Assembly: GCA_050699875.1 (NCBI GenBank) | Contig: JBOHFX010000167.1 | Span: 47,998-111,997, forward strand | Length of the DNA: 64,000 nucleotides | Origin: GCA-003244245 sp050699875 | Lineage (GTDB): Bacteria; Actinomycetota; Actinomycetes; Mycobacteriales; Pseudonocardiaceae | Direction of reading: 5' to 3' | Shown here: positions 17,167 through 24,881 of the stretch, in pieces | Numbering within the stretch: position 1 is the first letter of the stretch | How the letters are laid out: the number at the start of each line of letters is the position of its first letter | Made by a program: the position numbers and the translations under genes | The notes under the pieces: model-generated | Told to the model about the DNA's origin: nothing | Databases searched by the model: none | The model's input: only the letters and a program-made list of their open reading frames with translations

Positions 17167-18600
17167 TCAGCCTCCGTTACGTTCCAGTAGCACGCTCATG
17201 CCGTCGGACCGTTGGCTCATTCGCCCAAGGAACAGGCTGCCCTTCGCTATCAACAACACCCGGTCGGCCGGTCCCGCCGTCAGCCGGTTCAGGGCATGGG
17301 GCAGGTAACATACCGCGGACGCAAGGTGACCCTGGGTAGGTGCGTAACCCGGCATACCACGGTCGGTGACGAATGGGGCGATCTCATCCCGGGTGATCTC
17401 CTTGCGGCGGGCGGCCAACGCCGCAATCGTGCGGTAGTTGCGTGCCGCGACGTCTCCCGAGCCCTGCGGCTCGGTGATCTCCGGGTTGTGCAGCTCGGTG
17501 GCGTAGTCATCGATGTCCAGCATTCGCGCGCCGATGGTCTCCAGCGGTCCCACAGCCAGGTCATGAAAGATCTGCGCCCCGGAACCGCCCGAGGACACCC
17601 GATGGCGCCCGACGGCGTCGAGCCTGATCCTGGGGGAAACGCCGTCATCGGCGGTGACCAGGACTGCAACCCCGCCGAGCACGTCTTCCAGTATGGGCAG
17701 ACTGTGGCGCAGGTGCCCTTCGAACTTCATTCCCAGTTTGGGTTGCGAGCCGCCAGCGACTACCGCGACCTGCTCGACCACCCCCGCCACCACCAGGCTG
17801 GCGGCGATCACCAGCGCCGGGATCGGTGCCGCGCAGAAGTTCTTGACGTCCGCACCGGACGACTCCGTCAGGCCCGCGACAGACGCGATGGCCTTGCCCA
17901 TGTTGCCCCCACCGCGCTGGTAGCGGTCACCGACGGCCTCCTCGGAGCAGGACATCGTGTAGCCGATGGACGCTGGGTCGACGCCGTGATCGTGCAGCAG
18001 GTGCAGCAGCGCCAGGGTCCCGGTGGCCTTACAGGCGAGGTTTTCCAGCAGCACGTGAGCGACCAGCGACTCGTCCTCCTCGTGCGCGCCGCGCATCGCG
18101 CCCGCGGGGTTGTCGGGCGCCAGGTGTACCGGCAGCGCGCCGCCGGCGACTGCAGCGGCAACGTCCCCGGCCGCTGCGGAGATCCGATCCCGCTCCAGGT
18201 AGGCCGCCATCGGATGGTCAGCCAGCCGCTTGGCAGCCAGCTCGGCGATCTCCGGAGCGAGTACCAGCAGATCGAACTCGTCGACTGCGGCCATCAACCC
18301 GAGGAACTCCTCCTCCGGCATCAGTTCCCCGAACGGCGCGAAGCGATCGGCGCCGGCCCACTTGGTCCCGAGCCACGGGCGGGGCGCCAACTCGCGCGGG
18401 TGGCATGCGCCCAAGAAAGCTTGGTGCGGCGGGTAGCTGACGGCATCGTCAAAACTGCGCAAGTTGGCCAGGAAACTGGTCGTGAGCTCCGCGTTACCGG
18501 CCAGCGTGCGCATCGGCTTGGAACCGTGCCGGGCCAGGCCCGGCGTATGCGCCAGTACGAGACTGGCCGCGCGGACCACCGCCGCCTCAGGCATTGACAT
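17167..18600 (-). CDS. grdC: Glycine/sarcosine/betaine reductase complex protein C, beta subunit (GrdC)
   Basis: 477 aa from the ATG at 18600, which has a GAGG site six bases upstream and overlaps the grdB end by 14 bases. GrdC has a KAS III/FabH-like thiolase fold and, with GrdD, releases the acetyl group from protein A as acetyl phosphate. Matching family segments include VLAHTPGLARHGSKP, DEESLVAHVLLENLACKATG, CSEEAVGDRYQRGGGNMGKAIASVAG, VKNFCAAPIPALV with the conserved cysteine, and APTQGHLASAVCYLPHA and KGSLFLGRMSQRSDGMSVLLE at the end. No grdD (PlsX-like partner) is present next to it, which is unexpected. Identification is firm; whether it works without GrdD is open. Confidence 0.9.
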   Translation of the reverse strand: MSMPEAAVVRAASLVLAHTPGLARHGSKPMRTLAGNAELTTSFLANLRSFDDAVSYPPHQAFLGACHPRELAPRPWLGTKWAGADRFAPFGELMPEEEFLGLMAAVDEFDLLVLAPEIAELAAKRLADHPMAAYLERDRISAAAGDVAAAVAGGALPVHLAPDNPAGAMRGAHEEDESLVAHVLLENLACKATGTLALLHLLHDHGVDPASIGYTMSCSEEAVGDRYQRGGGNMGKAIASVAGLTESSGADVKNFCAAPIPALVIAASLVVAGVVEQVAVVAGGSQPKLGMKFEGHLRHSLPILEDVLGGVAVLVTADDGVSPRIRLDAVGRHRVSSGGSGAQIFHDLAVGPLETIGARMLDIDDYATELHNPEITEPQGSGDVAARNYRTIAALAARRKEITRDEIAPFVTDRGMPGYAPTQGHLASAVCYLPHALNRLTAGPADRVLLIAKGSLFLGRMSQRSDGMSVLLERNGG

Positions 18601-19888
18601 CACCAACCTCAAAGATTGTCGGGCGTTCCACCGCGGTGGCGACCGCCTCCAGGGCGCGCCGCACAAGCCGCTGCCGCCATGCCTGCTCGGCGGGCGGCGG
18701 CAGATTCGGATCGCCTGACGGGTAAGGGATGCCTCGGCCCGGCACGATGCGCGGCGCACCGACCTGCTCGGCGATCGTCACCAGATTGGTGATCAGGGCG
18801 GTGGGGATACCGGCCCGCTCCAGCTCCTTGGCAAGCGTTGACCCGCAACGCGTCCCCGTTCCTCAAGTGGCGGTCAGGATCGCTGCCTGCACACCGGCCT
18901 TTCGCAGCTCCGCGGCCCACTCGACACCGAACCGCCGCGCGGTGGCCACCGGCGTCCCGTTGCCCACAGTGACCAGGAACTCGCCGTGCAGCCGGCCGAT
19001 CAGACCCTCACGCTCCAGCCGGCGGGCAGCGTCCAGCGGCAGTAGCCGGTTCGGATCGGCATTGGCCGCGGTGGTGGCGAAGCCACCGGCCACTGATTCC
19101 CATACCCCGGAGGCGAGCTCGTCGACTCCCTCGATCTGGTAACGCAGCCAGCGGGTGGCGCGAGCCGACTCGAGCCGATCCGGGTTCCCAGCCGGCACCA
19201 CAGCACCCTCGGTTACCAGTGCGACGGTCACGCTGCCCGATTTGTCCACCGGTGCGGCCGGGTCGACCGCGTCGAACCCGCCGACGGGGATCTCGGTCGC
19301 CTCTCGGTCACCGCCCAGCCGGCGAAGCACGAGCTCGACGGCCCGCGCGGCAGCGCGCTGCTCGACCAGCCGGCCGATCCGGGCTGGCTTGGTGACCAGG
19401 CCGTCCGCCGCGGTCAGTGTCGCGCCGGCGGCCAGTTTCACGACTGCGGCGGCGACCCGCTGCAAGGTCGGGCGCATCTCCCTGGCAGTGGCGCCCGCGG
19501 CCACCACCGGCGCTGCACCCGCATCGGTGATGCCGGGATTGTCCGGGTGCATCGTGGTCAATGCCGGCAGGCCGGTGGCATGGGCGGCGGCGACCAGCCG
19601 GGCGCAGGTCAGCCCGTAGCGCCCGCTGCCGAACGCGGGCCCCGCGACGAGAAGCTCGGCACCGGCCGCGCGGGCCATCTCGAGCAGTTCCGGGGCGACG
19701 GCCGTGTTCGAGGCCGCGTAGTCGTCACCGCACACGATGGTGGCCACGATCTGGTGCTCGTCCCCCAGCAATTGGGTCAGCAGCCGCCCGGGGCCGACCG
19801 TCCCTTCGAGCACCCGGGGGCCGAGACCGGCCGATTCCTCGCCGCCGAGCCCGGCGTAGAACTGGTTGACGTAGTGCACGATGCGCAT
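18587..19888 (-). CDS. grdB: Glycine/sarcosine/betaine reductase protein B selenoprotein subunit (GrdB), in-frame UGA = Sec342
   Basis: 433 aa if the UGA at 18865-18863 is decoded as selenocysteine. GrdB is the selenoprotein subunit of substrate-binding protein B. The start MRIVHYVNQFYAGLGGEE is typical of the family, and the ATG shares one base with the grdE stop (TGATG). Before the UGA the frame reads VQAAILTAT and after it GTGTRCGSTLAKELERAGIP; family members have T-U-GTCTRCG in the same place. The C-terminal tail (APRIVPGRGIPYPSGDPNLP) is also canonical. A perfect 6-bp hairpin lies just after the UGA. Reading the UGA as a stop would remove the C-terminal 92 residues. GrdB, GrdF and GrdH types (glycine, sarcosine, betaine) cannot be separated by eye. 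Confidence 0.9.
18835..18865 (-). promoter_or_regulatory. Candidate bacterial SECIS element in grdB
   Basis: On the coding strand the UGA (18865-18863) is followed 11 bases later by GCGTTG-CGGGT-CAACGC (18851-18835). This is a perfect 6-bp stem with a five-base G-containing apical loop at the distance expected for SelB-binding SECIS elements. It lies inside the codons for the RCGST segment. That segment is also conserved for protein reasons, so the hairpin is a candidate, not proof. Confidence 0.55.
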
Positions 19889-21177
19889 CAGGCTGTACCT
19901 CCCGACCCCGCGCCGACCAGCTGCGGCTCTTCCCGACAGGTCAGGCGCCCGGCACCCAGCGGGCTCAGAGCGCTGAGGATCGCAGCGGTCGGGATCTCGA
20001 CCGCAGCGGTCGCCTCCGCGTTGGCGATCTTCAGGTGGTCGCCGCCCAGCGCTCGCTCGACGGCCGGCAACTGCACCCGCTGGTCGTAGTTGCCGGTACT
20101 GATCACCGCGCCGCGCCGCGGGCCGGCCACCAGCGGCGGGCCGGTACCGTCCGCGCCGGACATCTCGGCGTACAGCGCCACCGCGGTCAGACCGTCGGCC
20201 TCCAGCGCATCGACCTTCAACATCAGGTCGTTGTCGGCGTTGCCCGCGCCCTCCTTGGTCACGATGACGGCGTCGAAGCCGGCAGCGCGACACAACCAGG
20301 CGGCGTGCGTGGAGACCAGTTCCTTGTCGCCTTGCTCCACCGGCTCCGGGCACAGCACCACACCGGCGAAGCACAGATCCTGGCCGTCGCGGGCCCGCAG
20401 TTCGGCAATCACCGGATGGTTCTGGTGCAGGTAGGTCGGGTTGCGCAGCGCCGGGTGCCCGTACTGGCCGCTGACCACGGCACCGTCCTCGATCTCCACT
20501 GGGTCGAACAGGGTGGGCAGGCTGCCCGCCATGCTGCGCCCATAGACGAAGACGTCCTTGAACGCGCCCTGGGTCTGCAGGTTGGTGATCACACCGACGC
20601 GAGGAAGCCCGCCGGTGGGCGTGCCGGGTTGGTGCGGTGGCGCCAGCTCCTCGACCGCGTCGGGCGCAGCGTCGACGGCGGCATCGGCGAGGTGCACCGC
20701 CAGCCGCAGCAACCCCCGGCGCACCGCGATCTCAGCGTCCTGCCATGAGGCACCGTCAGCGCGGTCGAACTCGATCACCGCATTGTTGGTCCGGCCGAAC
20801 GGGGACAGCTGCGCAGCCGGACCCGACATGTCGATCAGGCCCTCCTGATTGCGTGGCAGGTGCCCCGCGGCCAGCACCGCCGCCCCGCGCAACACGTGCG
20901 TGTCGCCGCCACGCTTGCGGTTGACCGGCGCCATCCAACCCGGGAACATCCCTCCACCCTGCCCCTTGGAGCGCGGCTCCACCACGTCCATCGGCGCGAT
21001 GATCCGAACCCGGTCGCCCGGCATCGTGGTATGCACCCGCACCGACGACAGCGCAGGATCAGCGAACAGCGCCTCGGTCTGATCTCGACCGACCACGAGC
21101 TGGCGCCGCTCGTACCGGGTGGTCGCGCCCAGCTCGACGGAGCTGACCTCGTGGACGATACGTCGCAATGCTGGCAC
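19888..21177 (-). CDS. grdE: Glycine/sarcosine/betaine reductase protein B proprotein-type subunit (GrdE-like), pyruvoyl cysteine absent
   Basis: 429 aa from the GTG at 21177, which has an AGGGGAG site six bases upstream; the resulting length equals the family's. Family segments are clear: ELGATTRYERRQLVV, IIAPMDVVEPRSKGQ, GGMFPGW, RGAAVLAAG, QEGLIDMSGP, TNLQTQGAFKDVFVYG, NPTYLHQNHPVIAEL and VTKEGAGNADNDLM. Clostridial GrdE is a proprotein cleaved at a cysteine (Cys242 in C. sticklandii) to give a pyruvoyl group; that site (SGNC-type) corresponds here to SGQYGHP (about 236-242), without cysteine. The first cysteine in the protein is at about 269. It is the first gene of the grd operon. Either substrate binding is different or the subunit is structural. 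Confidence 0.85.
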   Translation of the reverse strand: MPALRRIVHEVSSVELGATTRYERRQLVVGRDQTEALFADPALSSVRVHTTMPGDRVRIIAPMDVVEPRSKGQGGGMFPGWMAPVNRKRGGDTHVLRGAAVLAAGHLPRNQEGLIDMSGPAAQLSPFGRTNNAVIEFDRADGASWQDAEIAVRRGLLRLAVHLADAAVDAAPDAVEELAPPHQPGTPTGGLPRVGVITNLQTQGAFKDVFVYGRSMAGSLPTLFDPVEIEDGAVVSGQYGHPALRNPTYLHQNHPVIAELRARDGQDLCFAGVVLCPEPVEQGDKELVSTHAAWLCRAAGFDAVIVTKEGAGNADNDLMLKVDALEADGLTAVALYAEMSGADGTGPPLVAGPRRGAVISTGNYDQRVQLPAVERALGGDHLKIANAEATAAVEIPTAAILSALSPLGAGRLTCREEPQLVGAGSGGTA

Positions 21178-21313
21178 GACGGTCTCCCCTCGATGGCTCC
21201 AGTTCACATCGTACGAGGGATTGTCCGCTGACGCAGCGAATGCAGGCTGAGGTGACACGGGCCCGCCTGAGCGGAAGGCTGGTGGCTATGACCGACCAGA
21301 TCCTCTCCGTCCG

Positions 21314-22186
21314 ATGACGTCCGCCCGCTACGAGTTGCACACCCACCGCGCGTTGGAGTCGCCGGTGCTGTTGCTGGCCACCGAGAGCTGGCTTGATGCT
21401 GGATTCGGGGCGCAGGGCGCCATCGCGGCGATTTTCGAGGCGATTCCGACCGAGGTGCTGGCTACCTTCTGCGCGGACGAGCTCATCGACTTCCGGTCCC
21501 GCCGCCCCATCGCGCGGATATCCGACGGAGTCCTCGCGGGCCTGAACTGGCCCGAGATCGAGCTCCGGGTCGGTCAGGACGGTGCAGGCAAGAGTGTCCT
21601 GGCTTTGGTGGGGCCCGAGCCTGATATGGCGTGGCATGCTTTCGTGCGGGCTGTCGTAGGGCTGGCCAAAGAGCTCGGGGTTCGACTCGTGGTCGGCCTC
21701 GGCGCCTACCCCGCTCCCGTTCCGCACACCCGCCCGGTCCGTCTGACGGGGATTGCCACCGTGGCCGAGCTGGCGGAGCAAGTGGGTGTGGTGCCTGGCG
21801 CCACCGAGGTGCCGGCTGGGATTCAGACCGCGTTGCAGGAGGGCTTCGCCGCCGCCGGTATCCCTGCCATCGGGATCTGGGCGCGGGTGCCCCATTACTT
21901 GGCATCATTGCCTTACCCGGCGGCCAGTGCGGCACTCGTCGACGCGCTGGCCGGCGTGGCCGGTCTGAAGCTCGACGCTGCCGAGTTGCATGCCGCGGCT
22001 GCCAACGTGCTCACCCAGATCGACGACGTCCTTGCCACCAGTGCGGAGCACCGCGAGGTGGTGCGCGGTCTGGAGGCCGTGTTCGACGGTGAGTTGGCCA
22101 CGCCGCCTGACTTCTCGAATCTTCCATCAGGTGACGAGCTGGCCGCCGAGCTCGAGCGATTCCTCCGCGGCGAAGAAGGCAGCTGA
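21314..22186 (+). CDS. PAC2 family protein (proteasome-assembly-chaperone-like)
   Basis: 290 aa. The YELHTHRALESPVLLLATESWLDAGFGAQGA start and VVGLGAYPAPVPHTRPVRLTGIAT core are characteristic of the actinobacterial PAC2 (DUF75) family, related in fold to archaeal/eukaryotic proteasome assembly chaperones, with the second helix-rich half ending ELAAELERFLRG. A function in actinobacteria has not been demonstrated. It is divergent from grdE (136 bases between starts) and lies 29 bases upstream of the GMC oxidoreductase, so the two may be co-transcribed. Confidence 0.75.
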   Translation: MTSARYELHTHRALESPVLLLATESWLDAGFGAQGAIAAIFEAIPTEVLATFCADELIDFRSRRPIARISDGVLAGLNWPEIELRVGQDGAGKSVLALVGPEPDMAWHAFVRAVVGLAKELGVRLVVGLGAYPAPVPHTRPVRLTGIATVAELAEQVGVVPGATEVPAGIQTALQEGFAAAGIPAIGIWARVPHYLASLPYPAASAALVDALAGVAGLKLDAAELHAAAANVLTQIDDVLATSAEHREVVRGLEAVFDGELATPPDFSNLPSGDELAAELERFLRGEEGS

Positions 22187-22215
22187 TTCACCAAGGAAAC
22201 GGGAGAGCGCTGATC

Positions 22216-24108
22216 ATGGTCTATATCCCGTATCACAGTGGCTCGTCGTCGCCTGAGCAGGCGGCGTCGGCACGCAGACTGGCGGCGCCAGAGGCGGTGG
22301 TCGCGCTCGCCTTGCCGCAAGTGGACGTCTTCCGGGTCTTCTTCCACACCGTCGACCTACGACCGAGCCACCGGGTGACCGTCCGCGACGCCGTCGACGG
22401 CTGGGACCGTGACATCTACGGCAGCTACCGGGACGGCGCTTGGCTGTTCGAGCTCGAACGCGACCGGTATCCGTCCCAGCTCGAGATGAAGCTGCTCCTC
22501 GACGGCGCGTTCTGGATGAGCGGCGCCAACCTGGAGCTGTCCACAGACCAAGACCACCACCTCGACGGCGCGACGGTGCAGTTCCCCCCAGCACCGCCGA
22601 GGCGGTTACTCGGCTTCGACAACCTCCGTGCCGAAGAGGGCACCTGGCAGCAGGAACGGCTGCGTGCCAACCATCTCGCCGGGCCCGACTACGACGTCGT
22701 CGTCATCGGCTCGGGCTTCGGCGGCGGTGTGCTCGCCGACGCGCTGTCCGACCGGGGACGCCGGGTGCTGGTTCTCGAGGCAGGCAGCGTCATTTACCCG
22801 ACCCACATCACCAACCTGCCGGGGGACTGGCCCGCGCTGACGGGCTATCACCAGGTCGGCAACTTCGTCAACGAGCCCGGCTCGAGATTCCTGTTCGGCG
22901 TGCAGATGAATCTCGGCGGACGCTCGGTGTTCTGGTCAGGGCTGATCCCGCGGATGCGGGATTGGGAGCTGGCGTTCTGGCCCCAGCCCGTCCGCGAGCA
23001 CCTCAGCGGCGGCGGTTACGCCGAGGCGGAGACCCTGCTGCGGCAACGCCGGACGCTGGGCCCGTTCCAGCGCAAGGCGGTCACCGCGCTGCGCGACCGC
23101 TTCCCCGCGCACCTCGTCGCGGACCTCCCCCAATCGTTGCACCAGCCGAACCTGCGCAACAACGACGAGCTCGGCAACGTGCTGGAGAAGTCGACCGGCA
23201 TCTTCTCCACGGCCGACCTGCTCCTGGACTCGCTGGCCTACACCGGCCTGGCCGGCCGGGACAACCTCACGGTGAACCTCAACCACTACGTCGTTGGGCT
23301 CGAACGTGCCGGGGATACGGTCACCGACGTCGTGTGTTGGGATCTCATCGGGGGTGCCGAGCGGCGCTACCGCGGTCGGGTAGTCGTGCTCGCCGCCGGT
23401 TCGCTGGAGAGTCCCCGGATCGCACTGCGCAGCGAGTTGCCCGATCCCCGGGGCAAGGTCGGGCGGGGTCTCACCGACCACCCGGCGTTCTTCTCACGCG
23501 AGTACGGGTTGCCGCCGGACGGCGAGTTCGGGGAGCTCGGTGACCACGCCAAGATCCTGCTGTCGCACGAGCAGGCCTCAATGTCGCAGCACGGCTACAA
23601 CGTCGAAATCCTGATCAACCCGAAGTACTGGGACGTTCGTCATCCCGACGACGATGTCCGCAAGCAGCGGATCGACTCGATCCAGCGGTCCGGCGTGCGG
23701 TTGCAATTCATCTTCGCCAGCCACCTCGACGACGGCAACACCGTCACTGACGCGGGTCCCAGTGACAAAGCGCGGGTGCGGGTCACACCCAACCTCTCGG
23801 GCTCCGAGTTGTTCAACGAGGTCCGCGACCTGCGCAATGAGATTGTCGGGTTCCTCGGTGCGGACCCCTTCGATCCGGAGGAGGGCATGCATTTCGGCAA
23901 CGAGGGCACCCCGCATCACGCCGGCGGCACGCTGCGGATGAGCAGCGACGGCACCGGTGTCGTGGACACCGACCTCAGGTTCCAGGACCTTGACAATCTC
24001 TACGTCGCCGACAACTCCGTGGTGCCGTTCATTGCGGCAGCCAATCCGGCGCTCACGCTGTCTGCGTTGTCGCTACGCCTGGCCGCGCACCTGGACGGCA
24101 TCCTGTGA
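22216..24108 (+). CDS. GMC-family FAD oxidoreductase with an N-terminal beta-rich domain
   Basis: 630 aa. Residues about 30-125 form a beta-rich region (VDVFRVFFHTVDLRPSHRV, LFELERDRYPSQLEMKLLLDG) resembling an E-set or CBM48-like module. From about 153 there is an FAD Rossmann motif (DVVVIGSGFGGGVLADALSDRG), later VVVLAAGSLESPRIAL, and at the C-terminus HHAGGTLRM and LYVADNSVVPFIAAANPALTLSALSLRLA, as in GMC_oxred_C. Family members oxidise sugars, cholesterol or alcohols; here the substrate is unknown. The next gene's GTG overlaps its stop, suggesting coupling. Confidence 0.8.
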   Translation: MVYIPYHSGSSSPEQAASARRLAAPEAVVALALPQVDVFRVFFHTVDLRPSHRVTVRDAVDGWDRDIYGSYRDGAWLFELERDRYPSQLEMKLLLDGAFWMSGANLELSTDQDHHLDGATVQFPPAPPRRLLGFDNLRAEEGTWQQERLRANHLAGPDYDVVVIGSGFGGGVLADALSDRGRRVLVLEAGSVIYPTHITNLPGDWPALTGYHQVGNFVNEPGSRFLFGVQMNLGGRSVFWSGLIPRMRDWELAFWPQPVREHLSGGGYAEAETLLRQRRTLGPFQRKAVTALRDRFPAHLVADLPQSLHQPNLRNNDELGNVLEKSTGIFSTADLLLDSLAYTGLAGRDNLTVNLNHYVVGLERAGDTVTDVVCWDLIGGAERRYRGRVVVLAAGSLESPRIALRSELPDPRGKVGRGLTDHPAFFSREYGLPPDGEFGELGDHAKILLSHEQASMSQHGYNVEILINPKYWDVRHPDDDVRKQRIDSIQRSGVRLQFIFASHLDDGNTVTDAGPSDKARVRVTPNLSGSELFNEVRDLRNEIVGFLGADPFDPEEGMHFGNEGTPHHAGGTLRMSSDGTGVVDTDLRFQDLDNLYVADNSVVPFIAAANPALTLSALSLRLAAHLDGIL

Positions 24109-24881
24109 TCACCGGTTGCGGCACCATGAGACGAACCGTCGCACCCGCCTGCATCGCGGTGCTGTCGATCCTGGTCATGAGCATTCTCGGGGCGTGCACT
24201 CTGGACCGCGAGCCGACCGGCGGCGTGCCGGACGAGGTCGTCCTGGCTCAGGTAGAGCCGTCGGATCGCCGGACGATGGTCGACACCCAGATCGCCGCGA
24301 GGGGAGTGCAGGATCCCCGGGTTCTTGATGCGATGCGAACCGTCCCGCGGCACGAATTCGTGCCACCCGAGCACATGCATCGCGCATATGAGGACCGGCC
24401 CCTGCCCATCGGTCATGGGCAGACGATCAGCCAGCCCTACATCGTCGCGCTGATGACCGAACTGCTCGACGGGCAGGCCTGGGAGGCGGTCCTCGAGGTA
24501 GGTACCGGCTCCGGGTATCAGGCGGCCGTCCTCGCTGAACTGACCAACCGGGTCTACACGGTGGAGATCCTGCCGAAGCTGGAGCAGCGCGCGGCAGGGA
24601 CGCTCGACCGGCTCGGCTATGACCGCGTTCAGACCAACAACGCCGACGGATATTTCGGATGGGCGGAGCACGGCCCCTATGACGGGATCATCGTCACCGC
24701 CGCCCCCGACCACATCCCCGCCCCACTGCTGCAGCAACTCAAGGAGGGAGGCCGCATGGTGATCCCGGTCGGTTCGCCCGGCAGCTACCAGACGCTGTGG
24801 CGGCTCACCAAGCAGCAGGGCAAAGTCATCTCCGAGAACATCACCGATGTGGCGTTCGTCCCCCTGCTCCGCGAGCCGTGA
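24105..24881 (+). CDS. pcm: Protein-L-isoaspartate O-methyltransferase with lipoprotein signal
   Basis: 258 aa from the GTG at 24105, which overlaps the GMC stop (GTGA); an ATG at 24126 would give 251 aa and a more standard signal peptide. The N-terminus has a basic region, a hydrophobic stretch and a lipobox (SILGAC), so the protein is probably exported and lipid-anchored. The rest is a full PIMT: RPLPIGHGQTISQPYIVALM, the SAM motif VLEVGTGSGYQAAVLAEL, and IPVGSPGSYQTLWRL. PIMT repairs isoaspartyl residues and is normally cytosolic and SAM-dependent, which makes export odd. Its 3' end overlaps the converging gene by about 40 bases. Confidence 0.8.
   Translation: MITGCGTMRRTVAPACIAVLSILVMSILGACTLDREPTGGVPDEVVLAQVEPSDRRTMVDTQIAARGVQDPRVLDAMRTVPRHEFVPPEHMHRAYEDRPLPIGHGQTISQPYIVALMTELLDGQAWEAVLEVGTGSGYQAAVLAELTNRVYTVEILPKLEQRAAGTLDRLGYDRVQTNNADGYFGWAEHGPYDGIIVTAAPDHIPAPLLQQLKEGGRMVIPVGSPGSYQTLWRLTKQQGKVISENITDVAFVPLLREP

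Noticed and set aside
18587..19888. grdB as two fragments split by a nonsense mutation
   Set aside because: The UGA is in the TAT-U-GTGTRC context expected for Sec, the frame continues perfectly and a SECIS-like hairpin follows.
19888..21258. Longer GrdE start at GTG 21258
   Set aside because: It adds 27 residues with no family match and lacks a ribosome site; GTG 21177 has AGGGGAG at ideal spacing and gives the family's normal length.
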